Part shown: piece by piece, positions 40,362-49,580 of the stretch | How the letters are laid out: each line of letters opens with the position of its first letter | Position numbering within the stretch: the stretch's first letter is position 1 | Source: Microcella alkalica | GTDB lineage: Bacteria > Actinomycetota > Actinomycetes > Actinomycetales > Microbacteriaceae | Direction of reading: 5' to 3' | DNA length: 64,000 bases | Assembly (NCBI RefSeq): GCF_014137945.1 | Contig: NZ_JACGWX010000008.1 | Location: forward strand, 1-64,000 | The notes under the pieces: model-generated | The model's input: the letters and a program-made list of their open reading frames with translations, nothing else | The model's database searches: none | What the model was told of the DNA's origin: nothing | Made by a program: the position numbers and the translations under genes

Positions 40362-41702
40362 GTGACTCGCACCCTGATCAAGAACCTCGCCCCCCTGCCC
40401 GACGGAACCGTGACCGTGGCCGGGTGGGTCGATACGGTGCGCGACCAGAAGAAGGTGCAGTTCGTCATCCTGCGCGACGAGTCAGGCGCGGTCCAGCTCG
40501 TGAACCCCGCGACTCGCGAGCTCGGCGACGACGCCGACGACGCGGCGCGGTCGGCGCTCGCGCTCACCGAGACGATCTCGGGCCTCGCGCACGGCTCGAT
40601 GGTGCGCGTCACGGGCGAGCTCAAGCACGACGAGCGCGTCAAGCTCGGCGGGCTCGAGGTCAAGATCGCCTCGCTCGAGGTCGTGAGCGAGGCCATCCCC
40701 GAGACGCCGATCGCCGAGGACTCGAGCCTCGACAAGCGCCTCGACTGGCGCTTCCTCGACCTGCGACGCCCCGAGGCGAACCTGATCTTCCGCGTGCAGA
40801 CGACCTTCGAGCACGCCCTGCGCACGTGGTGGGTCGAGAACGACTTCATCGAGATCCACACCCCGAAGCTCATGGCGAGCGCCTCCGAGTCGCGCGCCGA
40901 GCTGTTCGAGCTCGAGTACTTCGAGGGCAAAGCGTACCTGTCGCAGAGCCCGCAGTTCTTCAAGCAGATGGCGCAGCCCGCGGGCTTCGGCCGCGTGTTC
41001 GAGATCGCGCCCGCCTTCCGCGCCGACCCCTCGTTCACGTCGCGCCACGCGACCGAGTTCACCTCGATCGACGCCGAAATGAGCTGGGTCGACTCGCACG
41101 AGGACGTCATGCAGATGCACGAGCAGCTGCTCGTGGCGGGGTTCACCGCGGTCGTCGAGAAGCACGGCGCCGAGATCGAGGCCGCATTCGGAGTGACGGT
41201 CGCGGTGCCGTCCCTGCCGTTCCCGCGCATCCCGCTCGCCGAGGCGCTCGAGCTCGTGAAGGCTCGCGGCTACGAGGTGCCCCGCACCGACGGCGATCTC
41301 GACCCGGAGGGCGAGCGCCAGCTGTCGGCCCACGTGCGCGAGGCGTTCGGTCACGACTTCGTGTTCGTCACCGACTACGCGGCCGGGATCCGGCCGTTCT
41401 ACCACATGCGCCACGAGGGGGATGCGGGGCTCACGAACAGCTACGACCTCCTGTACAACGGCACCGAGATCTCGACCGGAGCCCAGCGCGAGCACCGGGT
41501 CGACGTGCTCATCGCGCAGGCGAAGGAGAAGGGGCTCGAGCCCGAGGAGCTCGAGTTCTACCTCGACTTCTTCCGCTACGGCGTGCCGCCGCACGGCGGG
41601 TTCGGCATGGGCCTCGCGCGCGTGCTCATGCTCATGCTGGGGCTCGGGTCGATCCGCGAGACGACGTACCTGTTCCGCGGGCCGACGCGCCTGCTGCCGT
41701 AG
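40362..41702 (+). CDS. aspS: Aspartate--tRNA(Asp/Asn) ligase, compact archaeal-like type
   Basis: The 446-residue class II synthetase charges tRNA with aspartate. It has the N-terminal OB anticodon domain (TVTVAGWVDTVRDQKKVQFVILRD), then motif 2 (RVFEIAPAFRADPSFTSRHATEFTSID) and motif 3 (GGFGMGLARVLMLMLGL). It lacks the bacterial GAD insertion that makes usual bacterial AspRS about 590 residues. Compact enzymes of this type are typical of archaea and are often non-discriminating, also forming Asp-tRNA(Asn) for the GatCAB amidotransferase; that activity is inference here. Confidence 0.92.
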   Translation: MTRTLIKNLAPLPDGTVTVAGWVDTVRDQKKVQFVILRDESGAVQLVNPATRELGDDADDAARSALALTETISGLAHGSMVRVTGELKHDERVKLGGLEVKIASLEVVSEAIPETPIAEDSSLDKRLDWRFLDLRRPEANLIFRVQTTFEHALRTWWVENDFIEIHTPKLMASASESRAELFELEYFEGKAYLSQSPQFFKQMAQPAGFGRVFEIAPAFRADPSFTSRHATEFTSIDAEMSWVDSHEDVMQMHEQLLVAGFTAVVEKHGAEIEAAFGVTVAVPSLPFPRIPLAEALELVKARGYEVPRTDGDLDPEGERQLSAHVREAFGHDFVFVTDYAAGIRPFYHMRHEGDAGLTNSYDLLYNGTEISTGAQREHRVDVLIAQAKEKGLEPEELEFYLDFFRYGVPPHGGFGMGLARVLMLMLGLGSIRETTYLFRGPTRLLP

Positions 41703-41714
41703 GGCTCGGGCGGC

Positions 41715-42083
41715 TCACACCTCGAAATCGGGGCGGATGCTCCAGCCGGTGTACGTCTCGAGCGCGGCCATGAGGCTCAGCGCCTCGAGTGCGGCGTGCT
41801 CGTGGCTCACGCTCGAGTAGACGTCGATCGCGAGGGGCGGCGGCTCGCCGAACTTCGGGATCTCGATCTCGGCGCGGGCGCCGCCGGCGAGCTCGACGTA
41901 GGGCCGCATGGTGCGCGGCTCGCGCACGGGGCTGTCGACGGCGAGTGCGACGATCGCGAGCGCGTCGATCTTCGTCACGGGACTGCGGACGACGATGGTC
42001 GCGCACCAATCGGGCTGCTCGGCTCCCGAGCGCCCGATTCGGGGCAGGAGGCGGCCGACGAGGTCGCGGACGGGCTCGATCAC
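41715..42083 (-). CDS. Hypothetical protein (122 aa)
   Basis: I recognise no family. The soluble protein has a helical start (VIEPVRDLVGRLLPRIG), then WCATIVVRSPVTKIDALAIVALAVD, RTMRPYVELAGGARAEIEIPKFGEPPPLAIDVY and a C-terminal ALEALSLMAALETYTGWSIRPDFEV, looking like an alpha/beta domain. The GTG start was chosen because TATCGT sits 6 nt upstream. It converges on aspS with a 12-bp gap. Nothing in the neighbourhood suggests its role. Confidence 0.6.
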   Translation of the reverse strand: MIEPVRDLVGRLLPRIGRSGAEQPDWCATIVVRSPVTKIDALAIVALAVDSPVREPRTMRPYVELAGGARAEIEIPKFGEPPPLAIDVYSSVSHEHAALEALSLMAALETYTGWSIRPDFEV

Positions 42084-42089
42084 AGCGCC

Positions 42090-42095
42090 ACGATA
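42090..42095 (-). promoter_or_regulatory. -10 hexamer of a leaderless promoter (hypothetical gene)
   Basis: On the minus strand TATCGT lies 6 nt before the GTG start, which helped fix that start. Confidence 0.5.
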
Positions 42096-42194
42096 AGCAC
42101 GCCGGCTGTGCGGGCGCTCCGGGGAGCTCGGGAATATCCCTGGCATCTATGCGTTTGCATCGATATCATCGGCGCGACAACCTCAGGAGCTGAC

Positions 42195-43163
42195 ATGACC
42201 GCGACCACCCAGGGCCTTCACCACGTCACCGCGATCGCGGGCGACCCCCAGAAGAACATCGACTTCTACATCACCGGGCTCGGGCTGCGGCTCGTGAAGA
42301 AGACCGTCAACTTCGACGACCCCGGCACGTACCACCTGTACTACGGCGACGAGTCGGGCCGCCCCGGCACGCTCATGACCTTCTTCCCGTGGCGCGGCAT
42401 CCAGCCCGGGCGCATCGGGGCGGGCCAGTCGACCTCGACGGCCTTCTCGGTGCCCGCCGGCTCGCTCGGCTGGTGGGTCGACCACTTCGCATCCGTCGGC
42501 GCCGAGGCGCGGATCACCTCGACCTCCTCGAGCGAGGAGCGCCTCCTCGTCCACGACCCCGATGGGCTGCAGATCGAGCTCGTCGCGACGCACGAGCACG
42601 ACCCGCGCGACCCGTGGGACTCCGCGAGCATCCCCGCCGAGCATGCCATCCGCGGCCAGCACTCGAGCGTGCTCACGGTGCGCGACGCCGAGAGCACCCT
42701 CGCGCTCATGGTGAACGACCTCGGGATGCGCGTGGTCGAGCAGGAGGGCAACCGCACGCGCCTCGCGGCGGGCGACGGCCTGCCCGGCGCTCTCGTCGAC
42801 GTCCACGCCTCCTCGCTCGCCCCCTCAGGGCTGACCGCCGGCGGCACCGTCCACCACATCGCCTTCCGGGTGCCCGATCAGGCGACGCAGCAGCAGTGGC
42901 GCGACGAGCTCGCGTCGCGCGGGCACCGGGTCACCGAGATCCTCGACCGGCAGTACTTCACGTCGATCTACTTCCGCGAGCCGGGCGGCGTGCTGTTCGA
43001 GATCGCGACCGACACCCCCGGATTCGACATCGACGAGCCCCTTCTCGAGCTCGGCCGCTCGCTCAAGCTGCCGCCGTGGCTCGAGCCGTCGCGCGAGGCG
43101 ATCGAGGCGCGGGTGATCCCCGTGACGCTGCCGGAGGAGAACAACCCCGAGGTCGCCGCGTGA
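42195..43163 (+). CDS. VOC-family ring-cleaving dioxygenase (MhqO-like)
   Basis: The 322-residue protein is made of paired glyoxalase/VOC modules. GLHHVTAIAGDPQKNIDFYITGLGLRLVKKTVNFDDPGTYHLYYG holds a first metal His, HSSVLTVRD starts the third module, and TVHHIAFRVPD plus GGVLFEIATD provide further His/Glu ligands. It resembles MhqO/PcpA-type (hydro)quinone dioxygenases. It has a good Shine-Dalgarno sequence (AGGAG) and overlaps the next hydrolase gene by GTGA. In Bacillus, MhqO with an MhqD-type hydrolase detoxifies quinones; by analogy this pair may deal with quinone or catechol by-products. Confidence 0.82.
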   Translation: MTATTQGLHHVTAIAGDPQKNIDFYITGLGLRLVKKTVNFDDPGTYHLYYGDESGRPGTLMTFFPWRGIQPGRIGAGQSTSTAFSVPAGSLGWWVDHFASVGAEARITSTSSSEERLLVHDPDGLQIELVATHEHDPRDPWDSASIPAEHAIRGQHSSVLTVRDAESTLALMVNDLGMRVVEQEGNRTRLAAGDGLPGALVDVHASSLAPSGLTAGGTVHHIAFRVPDQATQQQWRDELASRGHRVTEILDRQYFTSIYFREPGGVLFEIATDTPGFDIDEPLLELGRSLKLPPWLEPSREAIEARVIPVTLPEENNPEVAA

Positions 43164-43822
43164 GCGCCGCCGAGTCGGGTGCGGCGCGCCAGGCCGTCGA
43201 GCTCGACGCCTGGCCGCACATCTTCCAGCCCGGCAGGGAGGGCGCCCCCGTGCTCCTGACGCTTCACGGGACGGGCGGGGACGAGCGCGACATCGCGCAG
43301 ATCGCGCCCCACCTGATCGAGGGGGCGGGCATCCTCTCGCCGCGCGGTCGCGTGAGCGAGCACGGCATGAACCGCTGGTTCCGGCGCGTGCGCGAGGGCG
43401 TCTTCGACGTCGACGACGTGATCGCCCGCGCGCACGAGCTCGCCGCGTTCATCGCGCTCGCCCGCGAGCACTACGGCATCCAGGATGCCCGGCTCATCGC
43501 CGTCGGGTTCTCCAACGGCGCCAACATCGCTCTCGCGACCGCGCTACTGCACCCCGAGGCGATCGACCGGGTCATCGCGTTCAGCGGCATGTACCCGTTC
43601 GGCGATCGCGACCCGGTCGGCGACGCCTCGGGCGTGCGGCTGCTGCTCGCGAACGGCGCGGCCGACCCGATGGCGCCGGCGGCGAGCGTCGCGCACCTCG
43701 CGGAGGTCGCGGCCGAGCACGGCGCGGAGGTCGAGCGGCACATCCGCGCCGGCGGGCACGGAATCGACGCGAGCGACCTCGCGGCCGCGGTGACGTTCAT
43801 CGGGGCGGGCTCGGCGAGGTAG
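43160..43822 (+). CDS. Alpha/beta hydrolase (carboxylesterase/phospholipase, MhqD-like)
   Basis: The 220-residue serine hydrolase has the oxyanion segment LLTLHGTGGDERD, the nucleophile elbow GFSNGANIAL (Ser in G-F-S-N-G), an acid segment ANGAADPM and a catalytic His in AGGHGID. This set fits the phospholipase/carboxylesterase family that includes MhqD. The GTG start overlaps the stop of the dioxygenase gene, so both act in one pathway, possibly quinone detoxification next to the aromatic catabolic island. Confidence 0.82.
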   Translation: MSAAESGAARQAVELDAWPHIFQPGREGAPVLLTLHGTGGDERDIAQIAPHLIEGAGILSPRGRVSEHGMNRWFRRVREGVFDVDDVIARAHELAAFIALAREHYGIQDARLIAVGFSNGANIALATALLHPEAIDRVIAFSGMYPFGDRDPVGDASGVRLLLANGAADPMAPAASVAHLAEVAAEHGAEVERHIRAGGHGIDASDLAAAVTFIGAGSAR

Positions 43823-43831
43823 GCCGAACGG

Positions 43832-44653
43832 CTAGCGCATGCGGAGATCGGCCTCGATCGCGGCCGTCGCGCTCTGCAGGGAGGGGAGGATGCGGGCCAG
43901 CTCCGACTCGGGGTCGCCGCGGCGGGCCGTCGAGACGTTGACGGCCGCGACGACGAAGCACGACGCATCGCGCACGGGAGCGGCGATCGAGCGCAGGCCC
44001 TCCTCCAGCTCGCCGTCGACCACCGCCCAGCCAGCGCGGCGCACGCGGTCGAGCTCGGCGAGCAGCTCGGGCCGGGTGACGATCGTGCCGCGCGTGAACG
44101 GGCGGAGCTCCGAGCGCGCGAGCACGGCATCCGCCTCATCGTCGGGAAGCGCCGCGAGCAGGACGCGCCCCAGTGACGTCGCCCACGCGGGAAAGCGCGT
44201 TCCGATCGTGATGCTGACGCTCATGATGCGGCGCGTGGCCACGCGGGCGACGTAGACGACGTCGGTTCCGTCGAGCACCGCGAGCGAGCTCGACTCGTCG
44301 ACCGCGTGCGAGAGCCGCTCGAGGTGCGGCTGCGCGAGCTCGGGCAGCGACAGCGCCGACAGGTAGCTGTAGCCGAGCTCGAGCACGCGCGGGGTGAGTG
44401 TGAAGGTGCGGTCGTTCGTGCGCACGTATCCGAGCGCGACGAGCGTCATGAGGAACCTGCGGGCGGCGGCGCGCGGCACCTCGGCGCGCACCGCGACCTC
44501 GCTCAGGGTGAGCCCCGCGTGGTCGGCGTCGAATGCCCGGATGACCGCGAGACCGCGAGCGAACGACTGGACGAAGTCGGCGCTCGCCTCGCCGGGCTCG
44601 CCCCCGCCGTCGCCGTCGCCAGCCGACGGACGGGCGGCGGGCTCGGCGGTCAT
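43832..44653 (-). CDS. pcaR: IclR-family regulator, probable PcaR
   Basis: The 273-residue protein has an N-terminal winged helix (FARGLAVIRAFDADHAGLTLSEVAVRAEVPRAAARRFLMTL) and a C-terminal IclR effector domain (SLAVLDGTDVVYVARVATRR; GTRFPAWATSLGRVLLAAL; GWAVVDGELEEGLRSIAAPV). This segment pattern matches PcaR/PcaU/PobR regulators that respond to beta-ketoadipate-pathway compounds. It is last in the pcaI-J-F operon, four bases after pcaF, as often seen for pcaR, and probably binds the GTTCG palindrome before pcaI. Confidence 0.85.
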   Translation of the reverse strand: MTAEPAARPSAGDGDGGGEPGEASADFVQSFARGLAVIRAFDADHAGLTLSEVAVRAEVPRAAARRFLMTLVALGYVRTNDRTFTLTPRVLELGYSYLSALSLPELAQPHLERLSHAVDESSSLAVLDGTDVVYVARVATRRIMSVSITIGTRFPAWATSLGRVLLAALPDDEADAVLARSELRPFTRGTIVTRPELLAELDRVRRAGWAVVDGELEEGLRSIAAPVRDASCFVVAAVNVSTARRGDPESELARILPSLQSATAAIEADLRMR

Positions 44654-44657
44654 ACCG

Positions 44658-45823
<1,166 letters not shown>

Positions 45824-45827
<4 letters not shown>

Positions 45828-46486
45828 CGGGACTCCTCGGTCAGCGGCAGCAGGGTCAGGCTGAGCCCGGTGAGCTCGCGCAGCTCGTCGAGCGTCGTGG
45901 TGCCGAACAGCTCGCGAACCGCGAAGCCCTCGGGCGTCACGTCGAACACGGCCCGGTCGGTGTACACGCGCGTGACGCAGCCGAGGCCCGTGAGCGGGTA
46001 GCTGCAGGTCTCGACGAGCTTCGACTCGCCGCCCTTCGTGAGCAGGTCGGTCATGACGTAGACGTCTTTCGCGCCGATCGCGAGATCCATCGCGCCGCCG
46101 ACGGCGGGGATCGCGTCAGGCGCACCCGTCGACCAGTTGGCGAGGTCGCCGGTCTGCGACACCTGGAAGGCACCGAGGATGCACAGGTCGAGGTGCCCGC
46201 CGCGCATCATCCCGAACGAGTCGGCGTGGTGAAAGTACGCCGCCCCCGGCAGCTCGGTGACGGCGAGCTTCCCGGCGTTGACGAGGTCGGGGTCGACGTC
46301 GCCCGGAGCCGGCGCAGGGCCCATGCCGAGCATTCCGTTCTCGGTGTGGAGGATGACCTCCGAGCCGGGCGGCAGGTGGTCGGCGACGAGTGTCGGGGCC
46401 CCGATGCCGAGGTTGACGTAGGCGCCGTCGGGGATGTCCGCGGCGACGCGGCGCGCGAGGGCGTCGCGATCGAGACGATCGGTCAT
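45824..46486 (-). CDS. pcaJ: 3-Oxoadipate CoA-transferase subunit B PcaJ
   Basis: The 220-residue beta subunit carries the family I CoA-transferase motif VNLGIGAPTLV and the catalytic glutamate region HTENGMLGMG, plus GGHLDLCILGAFQVS and GVMDLAIGAK-like GAMDLAIGAKDV. With PcaI it moves CoA from succinyl-CoA to 3-oxoadipate. The ATG has GGAGGAG upstream and overlaps the pcaI stop (ATGA); the stop overlaps the pcaF start. Confidence 0.93.
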
Positions 46487-47259
46487 CGGTCTCCTCCCGC
46501 GGTCTGAGCGGTGGCCAGTTCGGCGGTCGGCGCGGCGAGCGGTTCGCCCTGCAGGTCGACGCCGCCGACGAACGCGCCGTCGCGCAGCCAGCGTCGGCCG
46601 CCGACGGCGACGACGCGGTCGACGAAGATGCCGGGCGTGACGATCGCCTCGGGGTCGAGGGCTCCGAGCGGCACGATCTCGTCGACCTGCACGACCGTCG
46701 TGCGCGCGGCAGTCGCCATGATGGGAGCGAAATTGCGGGCGGTGCGCCGGTAGACGACGTTGCCCCAGCGATCGGCCCGCAACCCGCTGATGAGCGTGAC
46801 GTCTGCTCGGATGGGGTGCTCGAGCAGGTAGGTGCGGCCGTCGATCTCGCGGTGCTCCCTGCCCTCCGCGAGCGGGGTGCCGACGGCGGTGGGCGAGTAG
46901 AAGGCGCCGATGCCGGCTCCGGCAGCGCGAATGCGCTCGGCGAGGTTGCCCTGAGGCACGAGCTCGAGCTCGAGTCGACCCTCGCGGTAGGCGCGGTCGA
47001 AGTGCCACGAGTCGGTCTGTCGCGGGAACGAGCAGACCACCTTGCGCACGCGACCCTCGGCGATGAGCCGCGCGAGGCCGAGGTCGCCGCCCCCGGCGTT
47101 GTTGCTCACGATCGTGAGCTCGCTCGCCCCCGCGTCGATGAGGGCATCGATGAGCTCGACGGGCTGGCCCGCACGCCCGAAGCCGCCGACCATCACGGTC
47201 GCCCCGTCGGCGATGCCGGCGACCGCCTCGCGGAGGTCGGCCACGGTCTTGTCGATCAT
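46483..47259 (-). CDS. pcaI: 3-Oxoadipate CoA-transferase subunit A PcaI
   Basis: The 258-residue alpha subunit shows GATVMVGGFGRAGQPVELIDAL, ELTIVSNNAGGGDLGL and GAGIGAFYSPTAVGT, typical of the CoA-transferase A chain. It heads the pcaI-J-F-R operon. Its start is preceded by a purine-rich AAGGCGGGATC segment and, 28 bp upstream, by a near-perfect GTTCG-N5-CGAAC palindrome for an IclR-type activator or repressor. Confidence 0.93.
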   Translation of the reverse strand: MIDKTVADLREAVAGIADGATVMVGGFGRAGQPVELIDALIDAGASELTIVSNNAGGGDLGLARLIAEGRVRKVVCSFPRQTDSWHFDRAYREGRLELELVPQGNLAERIRAAGAGIGAFYSPTAVGTPLAEGREHREIDGRTYLLEHPIRADVTLISGLRADRWGNVVYRRTARNFAPIMATAARTTVVQVDEIVPLGALDPEAIVTPGIFVDRVVAVGGRRWLRDGAFVGGVDLQGEPLAAPTAELATAQTAGGDR

Positions 47260-47286
47260 GATCCCGCCTTGTGCTGGGTTACTGCT

Positions 47287-47301
47287 GTTCGCTGTACGAA
47301 C
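47287..47301. promoter_or_regulatory. IclR/PcaR-type operator before pcaI, perfect repeat
   Basis: GTTCGCTGTACGAAC is a perfect 5-bp inverted repeat with a 5-nt spacer, the same GTTCG-N5-CGAAC form described for PcaU/PcaR/PobR boxes. Confidence 0.65.
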
Positions 47302-47305
47302 TTCT

Positions 47306-47320
47306 GTTCGCTATACAGAC
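47306..47320. promoter_or_regulatory. IclR/PcaR-type operator before pcaI, imperfect repeat
   Basis: GTTCGCTATACAGAC repeats the left half of the neighbouring box 19 bp further from pcaI. Tandem boxes about two helical turns apart suit dimers of IclR dimers. Confidence 0.55.
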
Positions 47321-47413
47321 ATGGTAGCGCGAGTGCCCGCCGAGCGGAAGAGCTCGACGGGCGCGACGCTGGCGGCGGTGAGCGGATGCCCAGCGCTGGC
47401 TGCGGCGCCGGCG

Positions 47414-48925
47414 CTAGCTGCGGCGCCGATGCACCGACTGCGGCGTGAGGTACGCCTCGAGGCCCTCGATGCCGTACTCGACGCCCATCCCTGAATCGTG
47501 GCGCCCGCCGAAGGGCGCCGAGTGGTTCGAGGCGAAGAAGTTGATGCCGACCGAGCCCGTGTCGACGCGGCGCGCGACCTCGAAGGCGCGCTCCTCGTCG
47601 GCGCCGAACACGATGCCGCCGAGACCGAAGGGTGTGTCGTTGGCGACCTCGATCGCGTGCTCGACATCGCGCACCGGGATGATCGTGATGACGGGCCCGA
47701 AGATCTCCTCGCGGGCGATCGTCATCTCAGGCGTCACGTCGGCGAAGACGGTCGGCACGACGAAGGTTCCGACGCCGGCGGGGTTCGGCAGGTCGCCGCC
47801 GGCGACGACGCGCGCGCCCTCCTGGAGCCCTGAGCGGATGTACCCGCGCACGGTCGCCTCCTGCGCGGCGGTCGCGGTCGGCCCGAACACTGTGGACGAG
47901 TCGAGCGGGTCGCCGAGGGGCGAGTGCGCGATCGTCTCGGCGACGAGATCGACGACGGCGGCCTCGTTCTCGGGCGTGACGAGGATGCGCGTCGAGATGT
48001 AGCAGGTCTGGCCCGTGTTGCGCAGACAGCTGCGCACGAGCACCGACCGCAGGTGGTCAAGGTCGGCGTCGGGCAGCACGATCGCCGACGACTTGCCGCC
48101 GAGCTCGAGGGTGACGGGCCGCAGCAGCTCGCCGCACGCGGCGGCGATCTTCCGGCCGACCGGCGTCGAGCCCGTGAAGGCGACCTTGTCGACTCCCGGG
48201 TGCCGCACGAGGAGGTCGCCCGCGGCACCGTCGCCCGTGACGAAGTTGACGACGCCTGCCGGGATTCCGGCCGCAGCGGCCGCGTCGACGAGGAATCGCG
48301 TCGAGAGCGGGGTCGGCGAAGCGGGCTTCATGACGACCGTGCACCCGGCGAGCAGGGCGGGCGCGAGCTTGATGACGACGAGGTTGATGGGGAAGTTCCA
48401 CGGCGCGATGAGCGCGCAGACCCCGATCGGGTCACGATTGACCACGGTCTCGTTGATGCCGTCGGGGAAGGGCCGGATGTCGTCGTGCTCGAGATGCGAG
48501 GCGAGCCCCGCGAAGTGGCGCAGGATCGACGCGGCGTTCGCGGCCGCCTTCGCCGTCTCGGCGACGGGCGAGCCGTTCTCGAGCGTGTTGGTGAGACCGA
48601 GGGGAACGGCGCGCGCCTCCACCTCGTCGGCCATGCGGCGCAGCAGCTCGGCACGGAGCGCGAGAGCGGTCGCCCGCCAGCCGGCGAGCGCGGAGCGCGC
48701 GGCGGCGACGGCGGCATCCACATCGCGCTCGTCCGCGACCGGCACCGAGCCCCACTGCTCGCCCGTCGCCGGGTCGATGACGGGCGAGGTCGCGGTGCTG
48801 TGCGAGGGGCGCCAGGCTCCGTCGATGAACTGGTCGGTCACGTGCCGGTAGGGCAGGCTCGCGGCGGCCTCGGCGTGCGCGCGGCGCAGCGCCTCGACGT
48901 CGATCGTCACGGTGGCGGCGGTCAC
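47414..48925 (-). CDS. creC: Aldehyde dehydrogenase, CreC type
   Basis: The 503-residue NAD(P)-dependent enzyme has catalytic Glu274 (LELGGKS) and Cys308 (NTGQTCYIS), the cofactor loop FTGSTPVGRK, and PWNFPINL. As last gene of the cre-like operon it should oxidise the (phospho)benzaldehyde made by CreG to the carboxylate. Its GTG start overlaps the creD stop (GTGA). Substrate assignment rests on gene order matching Corynebacterium glutamicum creC-J, recalled from the literature. Confidence 0.87.
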   Translation of the reverse strand: MTAATVTIDVEALRRAHAEAAASLPYRHVTDQFIDGAWRPSHSTATSPVIDPATGEQWGSVPVADERDVDAAVAAARSALAGWRATALALRAELLRRMADEVEARAVPLGLTNTLENGSPVAETAKAAANAASILRHFAGLASHLEHDDIRPFPDGINETVVNRDPIGVCALIAPWNFPINLVVIKLAPALLAGCTVVMKPASPTPLSTRFLVDAAAAAGIPAGVVNFVTGDGAAGDLLVRHPGVDKVAFTGSTPVGRKIAAACGELLRPVTLELGGKSSAIVLPDADLDHLRSVLVRSCLRNTGQTCYISTRILVTPENEAAVVDLVAETIAHSPLGDPLDSSTVFGPTATAAQEATVRGYIRSGLQEGARVVAGGDLPNPAGVGTFVVPTVFADVTPEMTIAREEIFGPVITIIPVRDVEHAIEVANDTPFGLGGIVFGADEERAFEVARRVDTGSVGINFFASNHSAPFGGRHDSGMGVEYGIEGLEAYLTPQSVHRRRS

Positions 48926-49566
48926 GAGAGCAGATCCGTCTTCAGCAGCGCCTCGGCGCGCGCGAGCTCGGCTACAGCCATCTGCACGGCCGCGTCGGTC
49001 AGCAGCTCGGGGATGATCTCGGAGCGCAGGCGGCGCGCGTACTCGGCCGGGCTGAGCCCGAACCAGCCCGACGCGAGCGCGATGCCTGTCGCGGTGAAGC
49101 GCCACAGCCGGTCGGCGTCGCGCACGAGGCTGTCTTCGAGCGAGTGCGAGACCTGGCGCGTGTCGTGCCCGTCGATGATGGCGGTCACGCGCTCGATGAA
49201 CGCGTCGTCGTAGCCGAGACCGGGCAGCACCTCGCGGGCGATGTCGCAGCCGTAGCGCTCGTGCTGGAACCGGATGTCGGCCTTGCGCCAGTCGCCGCCG
49301 AAGCCCTCGGAGATGATCTTCGTCTCGTCGACGCGCGCCCAGCCCGTGTCGTGCAGCAGGGTCGTCACGCGCACGAGCAGGGCATCCGCATCGGGGTACG
49401 CATCGCAGAGGCGCTCGGCGTAGGCGACCGAGATCGGCAGGTGGATGTCGTTGGCGCGCGTGCGCGACTCGGTGACGATCGCGCGCCACACCGGGTCGAG
49501 ATCGGCGAGCTCGGGGTTGCCCTGGATGGGAGAGGTGTCGACGGCGACGGCGGTGGGAAGAGGCAT
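48922..49566 (-). CDS. creD: HD-domain phosphohydrolase, CreD type
   Basis: The 214-residue HD-superfamily protein has the metal site His72-Asp73 (LLHDTGWARVD), further candidate ligands His102 and His134-Asp135 (IDGHD) and Asp150/Asp152 (VRDADRLWR). In C. glutamicum CreD removes the phosphate from the oxidised aryl phosphate, releasing 4-hydroxybenzoate. The ATG has a good AGGAG Shine-Dalgarno. It sits between creE and creC in one operon. A paralogue lies at 57340-58017. Confidence 0.86.
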   Translation of the reverse strand: MPLPTAVAVDTSPIQGNPELADLDPVWRAIVTESRTRANDIHLPISVAYAERLCDAYPDADALLVRVTTLLHDTGWARVDETKIISEGFGGDWRKADIRFQHERYGCDIAREVLPGLGYDDAFIERVTAIIDGHDTRQVSHSLEDSLVRDADRLWRFTATGIALASGWFGLSPAEYARRLRSEIIPELLTDAAVQMAVAELARAEALLKTDLLS

Positions 49567-49580
49567 GTCGGGCTCCTGGA

